Positions 1-8,566 of a stretch of DNA of 64,000 bases are shown here, in pieces. Every line of letters starts with the position of its first letter. The first letter of the stretch is position 1. Below the pieces are notes generated by a model. That model was not told the origin of the DNA and searched no databases. It saw only the letters and a list, made by a program, of their open reading frames with translations. Location of the stretch: positions 62,001-126,000 of the forward strand of contig JARYMF010000004.1 in assembly GCA_029907255.1 (NCBI GenBank). The letters are read 5' to 3'. Source of the stretch: Armatimonadota bacterium. Lineage in GTDB: Bacteria; Armatimonadota; UBA5829; DTJY01. Both the position numbers and the translations under genes were made by a program.

Positions 1-483
1 CCACAGGGACAACACTTCAGAACCAAGCTCTTTCCCAATTTCAATCGAATCGAGAATATGGTCAACGGCCCGTTTCCGAATGTTTGGATTAGCGCTTGTA
101 ATACTGCCGAATGCATACACCTGATCTTGGAACACATTCGGGTTGATTGCTCCAATCTTCACGCCCAATGACTCAGCATACGATGCCAGCCCTCGAGCAT
201 CCTCAAGGCCATGCGGAAAGTCCCAAAGAACATGAACGGCAACAGTCGGTGCAACGCCAGTATATTTGTGTACCTGTGCTGCATCGGCGATCTTTTCTTC
301 AATCGTTACCGCCGCACCATCTTGCCTGAATGTGCCAAACCGCGTCCCGGCATTCGAATACCCCCAGGATGGGGTTTCAATCTTCTGGTTCTTTAATCGA
401 ACCTTTATCTTTTCGACATCAAGGCCGCGGTTCGTCAATTCTTCAGCTAAAAGTTCATATTTCGCTCGATAATTGTCAGCCAT
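1..483 (-). CDS. L-rhamnose isomerase-type sugar isomerase (partial, C-terminus off window)
   Basis: The first 161 codons of a gene that runs off the left edge. Translation from the ATG at 483 begins MADNYRAKYE. It contains the family blocks PSWGYSNAGTRFGTF (about residues 39-53) and AVHVLWDFPHGLED, followed by KIGAINPNVFQDQ. These match the TIM-barrel RhaI/xylose-isomerase-like group that interconverts L-rhamnose (or related aldoses) and ketoses using a divalent metal. The metal ligands lie beyond the edge. A strong SD (GGGAGG, 5-6 nt upstream) fixes the start. It lies 167 bp downstream of an exported sugar-isomerase-like gene on the same strand, so the two may be cotranscribed for deoxysugar use. 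Family assignment is firm; the exact substrate is inferred. Confidence 0.85.
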   Translation of the reverse strand, partial: MADNYRAKYELLAEELTNRGLDVEKIKVRLKNQKIETPSWGYSNAGTRFGTFRQDGAAVTIEEKIADAAQVHKYTGVAPTVAVHVLWDFPHGLEDARGLASYAESLGVKIGAINPNVFQDQVYAFGSITSANPNIRKRAVDHILDSIEIGKELGSEVLSLW

Positions 484-650
484 CTTCGCGGTTTTACCTC
501 CCTTTTATCTCTCCAATCATGTAAAAGGAACAAGCAAACTTAAACACATGCCACATCTCGCCTTACCAAAGTGGCAAGAATCGAGCTTATTTTATCCATT
601 AGCGTATGTTCAGATAATAGTCAACTGTTACCCTTTGTAGCTTGATAAAA

Positions 651-2078
651 CTATGCTTTATCTTCCTCCTTCACTGTAATTCCGAGGAGGCGTGCAAGTT
701 GAATACACTTTTTCCGCCAATCACCATAGACCGTTACTCGATGCCACCCAACATCCCAATTGTTGAGTATCGTTTCAACATTCGCCCTTGCTGCCAACTT
801 CGTGCGGCATGCCTTAGGTTCATCAATATTTCGTGTAGTAACGCCTGTGTGAATGACCATCCGCTTGCCGCGTACGTCGATTTCAAGCGTAGTCACAGGT
901 TCGCCCGCTGGCATTAGTGATTGGACTGCCGCACCTTTGTCATCTTCGCGGTGTGAACGAATAATATAGGGATTCGCTTTCCCCTTGGGGCCAAAAACTC
1001 GATTGGTTGAAACACAATGGGCATAAATAATCTCGCTCGTGGCAGTATCAATCACCGGGTCAGAGACATATCCTGGCCGCCCTGTTAGATACCGCATCAT
1101 AAGCTGAGTACAAGTGGAGTTTATATCACCCTCACAAACGCCGGTGCCTCCATCGTTGTTCATCTGGAAGAATGACAGACACGGATACGCCGTTATCTTC
1201 CCACTATAGAACCCACCTAAACAGTCCATGCTTACTGCATCACAGCGCCTTTCAGCGCAAGCGCGACACAGCGCCAAATACATTTTTGCACCGTCGACGA
1301 TATCTTTTCGAGTCGGCTCCACAACTTTTTTCGCATTTTTAATCCAATAGTCAGCCCACTGATTTGCTTCTGCCTCGTCAGCCTTGTTGTAATACTCAGC
1401 TAATTCTTGAAAAGAAAGCTTGATAACCTTAGGGCCAATGTTTTTCTCTGCCGCCGCCCAACCACTAATGTCATAGTCCACCACATCAAGAATCCTGGAC
1501 TGCTTAAGCGAACTTATCACCTCAAAAAGCCTGACACCCTCAATCACGTCGTTAAAGTTTGACGAGCTTATGCTAATGAAAGGCAAGTTTTCTCGGTTTC
1601 CGCCGCCAGTATGAATCAGCATCTCGCCCGAACCCGCAAAAAGATCGTCTATCATAACAACTGGCTTCCCACTGTGAAGGATTGGAACTACCGCATGGGG
1701 CCATATACCAAGCAGATACACTGCGAAGCCGTCGATATCGGCCAGTTCCTTTATTATCGTCTGCGCTTCCGCACTATTTCTCGCATGCCTGATGGTAAAA
1801 TTTATCCCAGGGCAGCCCTTTATAAGCTTGTCTGAAAGCTCTTTGGCTCGCCCCTCATAGTCATAATCTTTCATGGGCCAAGTGGGACTGCCAGATGCGA
1901 CATGGGTGAAGACAAGAGCAACCTTTGCTTTTGCCTTTGGGAAAATTGGCGTCCTACTCAGGGGGTCCGCCGAAACAAATGACTCAGCTAACGGCAGAAG
2001 CGTCCAACAAGCCGCCGCACCCCCTGCAGCCTGAATAAACCTTCGGCGTGTCATCGTACACTTGCACTGATTTTCCAT
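651..2078 (-). CDS. Tat-exported L-fucose/L-arabinose isomerase-like protein
   Basis: 475 residues. The start at 2078 is chosen because GGAGGAAAACTT directly precedes ATG; an in-frame extension to 2135 lacks a ribosome site and would bury the signal. The N-terminus has a twin-arginine motif (TRRRFIQAA) followed by a small-residue hydrophobic stretch and a Ser-Phe-Val-Ser-Ala-Asp junction, so export by Tat is predicted. The rest resembles the N-terminal and central domains of fucose/arabinose isomerases: a Rossmann-like start (KVALVFTHVASGSP) and the block VCEGDIN near residue 313. The same block occurs at a similar place in the cytoplasmic relative at 16046-17551. Sugar isomerases are normally cytoplasmic, so a folded, metal-loaded export product is unusual. 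Whether it is an enzyme or a sugar-binding protein cannot be decided from sequence. Confidence 0.75.
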   Translation of the reverse strand: MENQCKCTMTRRRFIQAAGGAAACWTLLPLAESFVSADPLSRTPIFPKAKAKVALVFTHVASGSPTWPMKDYDYEGRAKELSDKLIKGCPGINFTIRHARNSAEAQTIIKELADIDGFAVYLLGIWPHAVVPILHSGKPVVMIDDLFAGSGEMLIHTGGGNRENLPFISISSSNFNDVIEGVRLFEVISSLKQSRILDVVDYDISGWAAAEKNIGPKVIKLSFQELAEYYNKADEAEANQWADYWIKNAKKVVEPTRKDIVDGAKMYLALCRACAERRCDAVSMDCLGGFYSGKITAYPCLSFFQMNNDGGTGVCEGDINSTCTQLMMRYLTGRPGYVSDPVIDTATSEIIYAHCVSTNRVFGPKGKANPYIIRSHREDDKGAAVQSLMPAGEPVTTLEIDVRGKRMVIHTGVTTRNIDEPKACRTKLAARANVETILNNWDVGWHRVTVYGDWRKKCIQLARLLGITVKEEDKA

Positions 2079-2097
2079 AAGTTTTCCTCCATGCTGA

Positions 2098-2126
2098 ATT
2101 ATCAATTTCAAGCGCTTGTTTGGAAT
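2098..2126 (-). promoter_or_regulatory. Promoter with LacI-type operator for the 2078 gene
   Basis: Reading the minus strand, ATTCCA (2126-2121) and GATAAT (2103-2098) are separated by 17 bp and lie about 20 bp upstream of the start codon. The spacer holds the perfect 10-bp palindrome CAAGCGCTTG (2109-2118), with a CG-centred core of the kind bound by LacI/GalR regulators. A repressor there would block RNA polymerase. The -35 match is only 3 of 6, so the promoter is a reasonable guess. No LacI-family gene is present in the window. Confidence 0.5.
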
Positions 2127-2241
2127 CAGACTCAATGTATTCTTTTGTTCTCTTTAAAATAGCACATCTCCTTCAAAAGGATAACTTTTAGGAATGTTGA
2201 AATATTCTCTAGATTTTGCAATTTTCTTGGAGGCTCAGAAA

Positions 2242-5200
2242 ATGTTCGACTTGCAGAAAACGCTTTTTATGGCAGTGGTTTTGGCGTTCGGAATGTTGTT
2301 TGGAATACAAAATGCCGGATGTACACGTGAGTATACAGCGGCATTGTTTAGAAACGGCCTGCCAAATGAAGACTCAGCGTTAATCGAGGCACTTGCGGAT
2401 GAAATTAAAGCAGCAGGTTATCTTGTTACACATATAGACGGCCGTGAATTGTGCGACCGACAAAGGCTTTCAATAAGCAATTTCGATCTCCTTGTCATCC
2501 CAGACGCATCAACCCTCCCTGCAAAGTCAACTTCATCAATTGAGGCGTACTTAAAGGAAGGCGGAGATATAATCGCCTTAAACACGCCAATGTGGCAAAA
2601 GGCGCTCATTAATTTAGGTGGACGTTGGCTCACGCGCGAAGAGTATCAACGCGAAAACGCTGGAAAACTTCCCGAGAATGTAATTTTCAATTTCACCCCA
2701 AAAGACATAGAAGACTGGACAAGATCCAGCGACACGATGGAGGCACAAACCATTACCGAAACAGTTGCCGAAGGACCAGCCGCAGGACAGCGCTCGCTAC
2801 ACGTGATAGTTTCCAATCTTACATCCTATGACACTTTTGGCAACCGTTCCCTAGAGAAGCCCTTCCCAGAAGGTCACACACTCACAGTCTTCTCAGCGAA
2901 AGGCGATGAAAGAACAACCCAGCTTGCAATTGAATGGGACGAAAAAGATGGCTCAAGGTGGATTGCCACCGTTGCCCTGACTCCAGAATGGCGGCAGTAC
3001 GTGCTGACCCCAGAGGACTTCAAGTTCTGGATAAGTGTACCAAACCGGGGCGGCCGAGGAGACCGCTTCAACCCCGAGAACGCAGTTGCCATGAGCGTCG
3101 GACTGGCGCAATCGCACACCTCCGCCATAGGAACGGGGCGGTTTGAGTATTGGGTTGGGCCATTTGGCACAGCGAAAATGACGCCAGAATACCAGGAGCT
3201 TCTAAGCGCAATAGAACCCCCTGCACTCGATACTCTTTCCCCAAACTACAAACTGTTTGACTCAACCGAAGTTGCAAGCATTGTTGTTCGTAAAGACCAA
3301 GTAATTGTTACACCGACAACAATTCCTCTGCCCTCTTCCATCCGCTCACCGCACCCCAGGCCGAAGGGTGGCGGCTTCGACAAAGGGCGTGATTGGCGAT
3401 GGATTCCCATCCTTGAGGCACGCACTGCTGAAGGCGAATGGCGAGGCAACCCTGTCACAATGATGGTGCATGCTTCAGGGCCGTTCAAAGGCGGGGTTTG
3501 GGCTTCGTTTGGAATTGGCGATATGAACTGGTATAAGCAGGCGGAAGTGCGGCGGGTAATCCGACAAATGGCCGAGAAAATGCGCGATGGCGTCTTTTTC
3601 CTCGACGGCGGCACAAATTTTTATACTTATTTCGAGGACCAACAAATTAAAGTGGGCTTTAACGTAGTAAACCTAAGTAATGAGCATCGGAATGACTTGG
3701 TTGGGCGTGTGAAGCTCATGGACCAGCGCTCAGGGGAGGTGCTCTATTCCCATGAGTGGCCGCTCATGGCCGCCGGGAACAGCACCATAGTGAAAAAAGA
3801 AACCGTTTGGGGAAGCCCAGAATGGCCAAAAGCCGGGCTAATCGCTGAAGTGGCACTCTTCCAGGGCTCTAAGGAAATTGACCGCGTAACCCATGAAGTG
3901 GGCGTATGGAAACCAAAGAAGGAAAAGCATTTTGTTACCATAAAAAATGGCGAATTCATGCTCGATGGGAAACGATGGCGCCCCTGCGGGGTAAATTACA
4001 TGCCATCCTCGGGAATCGGAATCGAAGACGGCAACTACTTCGAGCATTACCTAAGCGCCCGCTCATATGACCCAGAAGTTTTTCAGCGCGACATCGAGCA
4101 TATCAAAGACCTAGGTTATAACGCTGTTAGCATCTTTGTGTACCATGGATACGAAAAAGCCCAAAACCTCAACGATCTGCTTCGACGCCTTGAAAAGCTA
4201 GGCCTAAAAGCCAATCTAGCACTTAGGCCTGGCACACCAATGAACTTCCTATGGCCGCAAATTGGGGAAATTATCAAGAACGCACGTCTAATGGACAACG
4301 ACACAATTTTCGCCTATGACCTTGCATGGGAGCCATCTTTCGGTCATCAACGTGACCGCGTTATATGGGATGGCGAATGGGAAAAATGGATTATCGAGCG
4401 TTATGGAAGCATCGAAAACGCCGAGAATGATTGGGGCTTCGCCGTCCCGCGCGACGAAAATGGTAAAGTCACAAATCCCTTGCCTCACCAGATAGACTCG
4501 AGCGGTCCATGGAATCGGATGACAGCCGCATATAGACGTTTCCTTGATACCCTCCTTTACAAAAAATACAGCGCGGCGAGGCGGCTCGTCAGAAGCGTTG
4601 ACCCAAACCACCTTATAAGTTTCCGCATGGCAGAGGCGGCGAACCCTACCTTCCGCTGGGAAGGCCGCATCCCATATGACTTTCCCTATCTTGCTGGTGC
4701 TGTGGATTTTCTTGCTCCCGAGGCATACGGCCGCATTGGCGAATGGGAAGCAACCAAGCCAGGATGGTTCCAGCGCGAATGGGCAAGACTTTGGGCCCCA
4801 CATCTTCCGATGATTTGGGCAGAGCAGGGATGTAGTACTTGGGAAATGGGCAGAATGCAGACGTCCCCAATACGGCTTGACTTCCAAGCAAAACACTACA
4901 AGGCTTTCTACGAAATGCTCATAAAGAGCTGCGCCGACGGCATTTTCTCGTGGTGGTATCCTGGCGGCTTTCGATATGGCGAGAATAGCGATTTTGGTAT
5001 CATTAATCCCGACGGAAGCGACCGGCCGGTAACAAAAGTCATCCGTGAATATGCACCAAAGTTCATAAGCGCCCCCTCGGCGAAAAAACCCGATTTTTGG
5101 ATAACTGTTGACCGTGACAAACACCCAGATGGCATTGCAGGAGTGTATGACGAGGTAAAAGAGCTGTTTTGGCAAGCAATCGAGAATGGCCATGTCCCTG

Positions 5201-5670
5201 CTCTTCGAACAGAAGGCACAGGAACGGACTCCACCAACTGCCCGCTGATAGCCGTTGGGAACACCCCCTGCAAAGGAAACAATCCACCAAAATACCTCGA
5301 TGCCGTTTTTGATATAGTAGAAGTAAAAGATGCTAACGGTAACTGGGTCTTGCTACAGCCAGGTGATACGGTTCACGTCTCAAAAAACAAGCAAATTGAA
5401 TTCAAAATACATTTCACAAATCTCGGAGAAGCCAAGCTAATAGCTCCCGCCAATGCAAAGGGCCGCCAGGGTGGTGTCTACATCACCTGTACGCTAGCGG
5501 GCGGTGTTGAAATGGTGCCGATAAAGCGAGATGTTGGCCACCTGGAGTCGGAAAACATAGCGTTTAGTATCCCCTTTGCGCAGAAAAACCAAACGGAAAT
5601 TACCTTTTCCTTCGAAGCCGCAAATCGAACACCCTTTGGGGAAAAGTTTAGACTGACACTTATGCCCTAA
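2242..5670 (+). CDS. Large exported TIM-barrel glycoside hydrolase (GH42/GH5 superfamily-like)
   Basis: 1142 residues from the ATG at 2242, preceded by TTGGAGG with 8-nt spacing; an upstream ATG at 2194 has no comparable site. The N-terminus has a hydrophobic signal ending NAGC, possibly a lipobox of non-standard form. Apparent order: a glutamine-amidotransferase-like domain (about 25-135, ending GGDIIALNTPMW); a beta-rich galactose-binding-like region (about 140-320); linkers with a beta sandwich (about 420-565); a TIM barrel (about 570-900); and a C-terminal beta domain. The barrel carries YDLAWEPSFG (Glu near 697, likely acid/base) and MIWAEQGCSTW (Glu near 860, likely nucleophile), the paired glutamates of retaining clan GH-A enzymes. 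Substrate is not recognisable. The gene ends at a strong terminator. Confidence 0.75.
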   Translation: MFDLQKTLFMAVVLAFGMLFGIQNAGCTREYTAALFRNGLPNEDSALIEALADEIKAAGYLVTHIDGRELCDRQRLSISNFDLLVIPDASTLPAKSTSSIEAYLKEGGDIIALNTPMWQKALINLGGRWLTREEYQRENAGKLPENVIFNFTPKDIEDWTRSSDTMEAQTITETVAEGPAAGQRSLHVIVSNLTSYDTFGNRSLEKPFPEGHTLTVFSAKGDERTTQLAIEWDEKDGSRWIATVALTPEWRQYVLTPEDFKFWISVPNRGGRGDRFNPENAVAMSVGLAQSHTSAIGTGRFEYWVGPFGTAKMTPEYQELLSAIEPPALDTLSPNYKLFDSTEVASIVVRKDQVIVTPTTIPLPSSIRSPHPRPKGGGFDKGRDWRWIPILEARTAEGEWRGNPVTMMVHASGPFKGGVWASFGIGDMNWYKQAEVRRVIRQMAEKMRDGVFFLDGGTNFYTYFEDQQIKVGFNVVNLSNEHRNDLVGRVKLMDQRSGEVLYSHEWPLMAAGNSTIVKKETVWGSPEWPKAGLIAEVALFQGSKEIDRVTHEVGVWKPKKEKHFVTIKNGEFMLDGKRWRPCGVNYMPSSGIGIEDGNYFEHYLSARSYDPEVFQRDIEHIKDLGYNAVSIFVYHGYEKAQNLNDLLRRLEKLGLKANLALRPGTPMNFLWPQIGEIIKNARLMDNDTIFAYDLAWEPSFGHQRDRVIWDGEWEKWIIERYGSIENAENDWGFAVPRDENGKVTNPLPHQIDSSGPWNRMTAAYRRFLDTLLYKKYSAARRLVRSVDPNHLISFRMAEAANPTFRWEGRIPYDFPYLAGAVDFLAPEAYGRIGEWEATKPGWFQREWARLWAPHLPMIWAEQGCSTWEMGRMQTSPIRLDFQAKHYKAFYEMLIKSCADGIFSWWYPGGFRYGENSDFGIINPDGSDRPVTKVIREYAPKFISAPSAKKPDFWITVDRDKHPDGIAGVYDEVKELFWQAIENGHVPALRTEGTGTDSTNCPLIAVGNTPCKGNNPPKYLDAVFDIVEVKDANGNWVLLQPGDTVHVSKNKQIEFKIHFTNLGEAKLIAPANAKGRQGGVYITCTLAGGVEMVPIKRDVGHLESENIAFSIPFAQKNQTEITFSFEAANRTPFGEKFRLTLMP

Positions 5671-5710
5671 CTCGCAGCAAAGACTTTAGTAAAGCTCCGT
5701 GGCACTCTAA

Positions 5711-5745
5711 AAAGGCAGACTCTCTAGAAATGAGAGTCTGCCTTT
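5711..5745. terminator. Bidirectional intrinsic terminator
   Basis: A 14-bp perfect inverted repeat (5711-5724 with 5732-5745, starting AAAGGCAGAC) with a 7-nt loop. The T-tract is part of the stem on both strands, so it can serve the glycosidase gene on the plus strand and the convergent DUF362 gene on the minus strand. Confidence 0.9.
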
Positions 5746-5807
5746 CGATTGCAGCCAATAATTCTAAGGACTATGGAAACCAAAGTAACTTTTGAGTATA
5801 CGAGACT

Positions 5808-6689
5808 CTAAATCAGCGCATCCTTCCTCCAGCCCAACCTAATAAGTTCAATGCGGTTGAGGTCGGCTACTCCGAGATTATAGCGCTCGTCGGCAATGGC
5901 AATGTGCTTGGTAGGCGTTATCGGCTTATCTTCGCCAAAGAAGGCAATCCTTTTTGCGCGCAGAATATGTGCGGCAACACTGTCAACCGCCACAGGGTCA
6001 AGTGAAACTGCAAGCCCTTTATATGGCCAAACATATCTCGGATCGTACGCCTGAGGACCTTTGCAATAGAAGAGAGGATTTAGAAGAAGAAGGATGTTTA
6101 AACGCGTCTTGCCTTTAACTATGGGAAGATTCCAAACCTTGGCAAGATCTGCGCATGCGTCCTCGTGATATGACGCTGGGTTGCCGCTCAAAATTATGTA
6201 ATTCTTGATGCATCCGCCCATACCCGCCATCGTATGGGCGCGGGCTGGACGGACGTTAATAAGAGCAGTTGCCTGCTCAAATTTGTCGCGTGACCCCCTA
6301 TCATCACAAAACACCCTATCTTCCGAAACACCGGCGGCAATAACGCGCTTCATAAGAATTTCGTTCACTTCAGGCGGGGTTGGGAACCGATTCCACACGT
6401 TCGTCTTGATTCCAACGAAGTCGCTTGGCTTGACAATTGATTTCCATGCAGATGCAGCATCAGGTTTGCCAAGAAGTTTTGCAACTGCCTGGTCAAGCAT
6501 TCGACCAAAAACCGAGATATTTATCTTGCCTTCACTATCAAGCACGCCAGCATCTCGGATTAGCACAACTCTTGCACGCTTCTCCGCGGATTGTGCCTCA
6601 ATCGGGAAACCAACAGCCGCAGCAAAAGCAGCTGTCGCCACCCCCCGAATGAAATCGCGTCGGGTAATGACTCTCATGTTTTCGGTCAT
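5808..6689 (-). CDS. Tat-signal DUF362 family protein
   Basis: 293 residues. The start at 6689 is preferred: GGGAGAG lies just upstream and its ATGA overlaps the TGA of the preceding gene by 4 nt, indicating translational coupling. The N-terminus has a twin-arginine motif (ITRRDFIRGV) and an Ala-rich hydrophobic stretch, so export is predicted. The body shows DUF362 blocks (VGIKTNVWNRFPTPPEV, SLDPVAVDSVAAHIL). Some DUF362 proteins carry ferredoxin domains, but I see no cysteine cluster here, so this is the bare version. Its biochemical role is unknown. Pairing with a DUF6599 gene suggests the two products act together outside the cytoplasm. Confidence 0.8.
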   Translation of the reverse strand: MTENMRVITRRDFIRGVATAAFAAAVGFPIEAQSAEKRARVVLIRDAGVLDSEGKINISVFGRMLDQAVAKLLGKPDAASAWKSIVKPSDFVGIKTNVWNRFPTPPEVNEILMKRVIAAGVSEDRVFCDDRGSRDKFEQATALINVRPARAHTMAGMGGCIKNYIILSGNPASYHEDACADLAKVWNLPIVKGKTRLNILLLLNPLFYCKGPQAYDPRYVWPYKGLAVSLDPVAVDSVAAHILRAKRIAFFGEDKPITPTKHIAIADERYNLGVADLNRIELIRLGWRKDALI

Positions 6690-7687
6690 TTGACTCTCTC
6701 CCATCGCATTTTAACTGCCGCCATAAGTTCCGATGCCCTCTCACGCGTCGGGGCTTCGAATACGGCCAACAGATATTGACCGCACCGCTTGACCGCCACC
6801 CATTTGCCATCCTCAGTTTTTAATATTCCGGTATTCTGTGCTTCGGGCATGTATGCCTTAACAAAGCTTCTATAGGCTGCAACGGAACCATCCTCATCCG
6901 GATACCGAACAACAAGAAGCTTTGACTTTCCTTTCTTCTCCGCATATTCTGCGAGAACAACATTAGTGTGTTCATCTAAATTGAGGATGTTCTTGTCAGC
7001 AAGGAAGTAGTGATAATCCAATCCAGATTTCTTATGGAAATAGCGAATGCTAGTTTTGATAAGATTCAATGGTGGCAAAAGCGAAACAACCTCAGGTTTG
7101 GACCCAGCGGGCTGAATATTCGATGCAACTATTCTACCAAGCGCCATAACGGCTTTTCTTGCATCAGGAGACTCCTTATCTGCCAGGATGCTAACAAAAT
7201 ACTTTCCTTTCCAGAAGCGAAGAAGGCCTGCAGCATATTCCGAATCGTTCCCAATTCCAACGCTTTTACCATCCTGTTCAAAGCTATATACCCCAAATGC
7301 ATCTTCCGGCGAGCCCATGTCGAAAATATCAAGGGTAATCGACGGCTCATTCTCCTTCACAAAGCGCCTGGCAAGCATTTTTTGGAAGCCATACGCAAGG
7401 TATACTTCCGCTCCACCATCTATGTAGTCAAAAAGCGTCTTACGGTCGTATATTCCATCAGGTGTCTCAGCTTTCCACCCATTAATCTCGTTCGGAATGA
7501 GGTTATCCACCGATGGTTCATCTCCCCTCACAACTCCAGCCAGGATTACGAAGAGGATTATTGATGTAAATATTGCGAGTATTTTGCAATACGATGCCGA
7601 GGTTATTTTGCGCAACAAAGGATCACCAATCCCCGATGCCTTTATCAAAAAGCTTATGAATAACACTTTAAATTGAGTGCAAAGCAC
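6686..7687 (-). CDS. DUF6599 family exported protein
   Basis: 333 residues as drawn. The N-terminal 35 residues look unreliable; a hydrophobic segment at about residues 36-53 (ILAIFTSIILFVILAGV) looks like a signal peptide or anchor, so the true start may be further in. The rest fits the DUF6599 pattern: a Trp-rich opening (NEINGWKAE), a YIDGGAEVYLAYGF block, LDIFDMGSPEDAFGVYSFEQ, and a duplicated second half ending in a YLLAVFEAP strand. The family has no known activity. It shares a stop/start overlap with the DUF362 gene downstream. Confidence 0.7.
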   Translation of the reverse strand: MLCTQFKVLFISFLIKASGIGDPLLRKITSASYCKILAIFTSIILFVILAGVVRGDEPSVDNLIPNEINGWKAETPDGIYDRKTLFDYIDGGAEVYLAYGFQKMLARRFVKENEPSITLDIFDMGSPEDAFGVYSFEQDGKSVGIGNDSEYAAGLLRFWKGKYFVSILADKESPDARKAVMALGRIVASNIQPAGSKPEVVSLLPPLNLIKTSIRYFHKKSGLDYHYFLADKNILNLDEHTNVVLAEYAEKKGKSKLLVVRYPDEDGSVAAYRSFVKAYMPEAQNTGILKTEDGKWVAVKRCGQYLLAVFEAPTRERASELMAAVKMRWERVK

Positions 7688-7710
7688 TCAGGCTTAGCAC
7701 CCGGAAATAA

Positions 7711-8478
7711 TTAATGTACACCCAATACTTCCACCTCATAAATTAGAGTAGCATTCGGTGGAATATTTTTTTGAGGATTGCCTTGCTCTCCATAAGCTAA
7801 GCTAGGAGGAATTGTAAGTTTACGTCTACCACCAGAGCGCATTCCGATTAGGCCTTCTTCCAATCCCTTTATAACCTCTCCATTTCCAATGACGAATGAA
7901 ATTGGCGAATCGGTATCATAAGTGCTTTCCAACTTGGTGCCGTCCGAGAGCCAAAGGGAATAATGTATCAAAACATTACTACCGTTTTGCACGAGGTTTC
8001 CATCGCCCACATAAAGATTAGCATATTTAAGGCCCGACTCAGTCGTTACTTCATTTGGTGTGCGTATCTCAAGCAGTTCCATCTCAAAATACAGAGTTGC
8101 ATTACCAGGTATCAAAGGTGGATTGCCCCTCGAACCATATGCTAGCTCTGGTGGGATATAAGCCCTGCGCTTGCCCCCAACACGCATTGTGCTTGCCAGC
8201 TCCTCCCATCCCTGAATTACCTCGCCGCCTCCAAGCGTAAACTCAAACGGCTCATTTCTGTCATAGGAGCTGTCGAACTTGACCCCATTTTGGAGCCACC
8301 CAGCGTAATGAAAAACACACACCTCACCCTTGAGTGGAGGCATCCCCTTGCCAACTCGCACGTCGCAGTACTGGATGCCGGATGACGTCGTTACAAAACC
8401 CCCAGTACCAGAACCACCGCAGCCCACTGTTATTGCCCCCACCGCTGCTGCTAAGGTAAGAAATACTGCCAGCTTCAT
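7711..8478 (-). CDS. Tandem FKBP-type peptidyl-prolyl isomerase lipoprotein
   Basis: 255 residues from the ATG at 8478, which follows GGAAGG; the upstream in-frame codons have no such site. The signal peptide ends ITVGC-GGSG, a probable lipobox, so the protein is likely tethered in the envelope. Two complete FKBP domains follow (about 35-140 and 150-255). Each has the hallmark run of FHYAGWL/IHYSLWL, GGGEVIQGWEE/GNGEVIKGLEE, IPPELAYG/IPPSLAYG and a closing NATL strand. It should catalyse prolyl cis-trans isomerisation during folding of exported proteins, which suits a genome region rich in secreted enzymes. Both domains look active-site complete. Confidence 0.92.
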   Translation of the reverse strand: MKLAVFLTLAAAVGAITVGCGGSGTGGFVTTSSGIQYCDVRVGKGMPPLKGEVCVFHYAGWLQNGVKFDSSYDRNEPFEFTLGGGEVIQGWEELASTMRVGGKRRAYIPPELAYGSRGNPPLIPGNATLYFEMELLEIRTPNEVTTESGLKYANLYVGDGNLVQNGSNVLIHYSLWLSDGTKLESTYDTDSPISFVIGNGEVIKGLEEGLIGMRSGGRRKLTIPPSLAYGEQGNPQKNIPPNATLIYEVEVLGVH

Positions 8479-8566
8479 CAAGCGCCTTCCTTTCCACAAA
8501 CCGTCAATTATGAGCATTTGAATTCATGGAAATGATAACACCAATTGGTATCTAAGGCAAGCATAT

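Noticed and set aside
4288-5193. A 301-codon minus-strand frame
   Set aside because: It lies entirely inside the glycosidase gene, has no ribosome site or recognisable motif, and the plus-strand frame has domain evidence.
6205-6693. A 162-codon plus-strand frame
   Set aside because: It is the complement of the DUF362 gene, low in recognisable structure, and rich in residues typical of an antisense frame.
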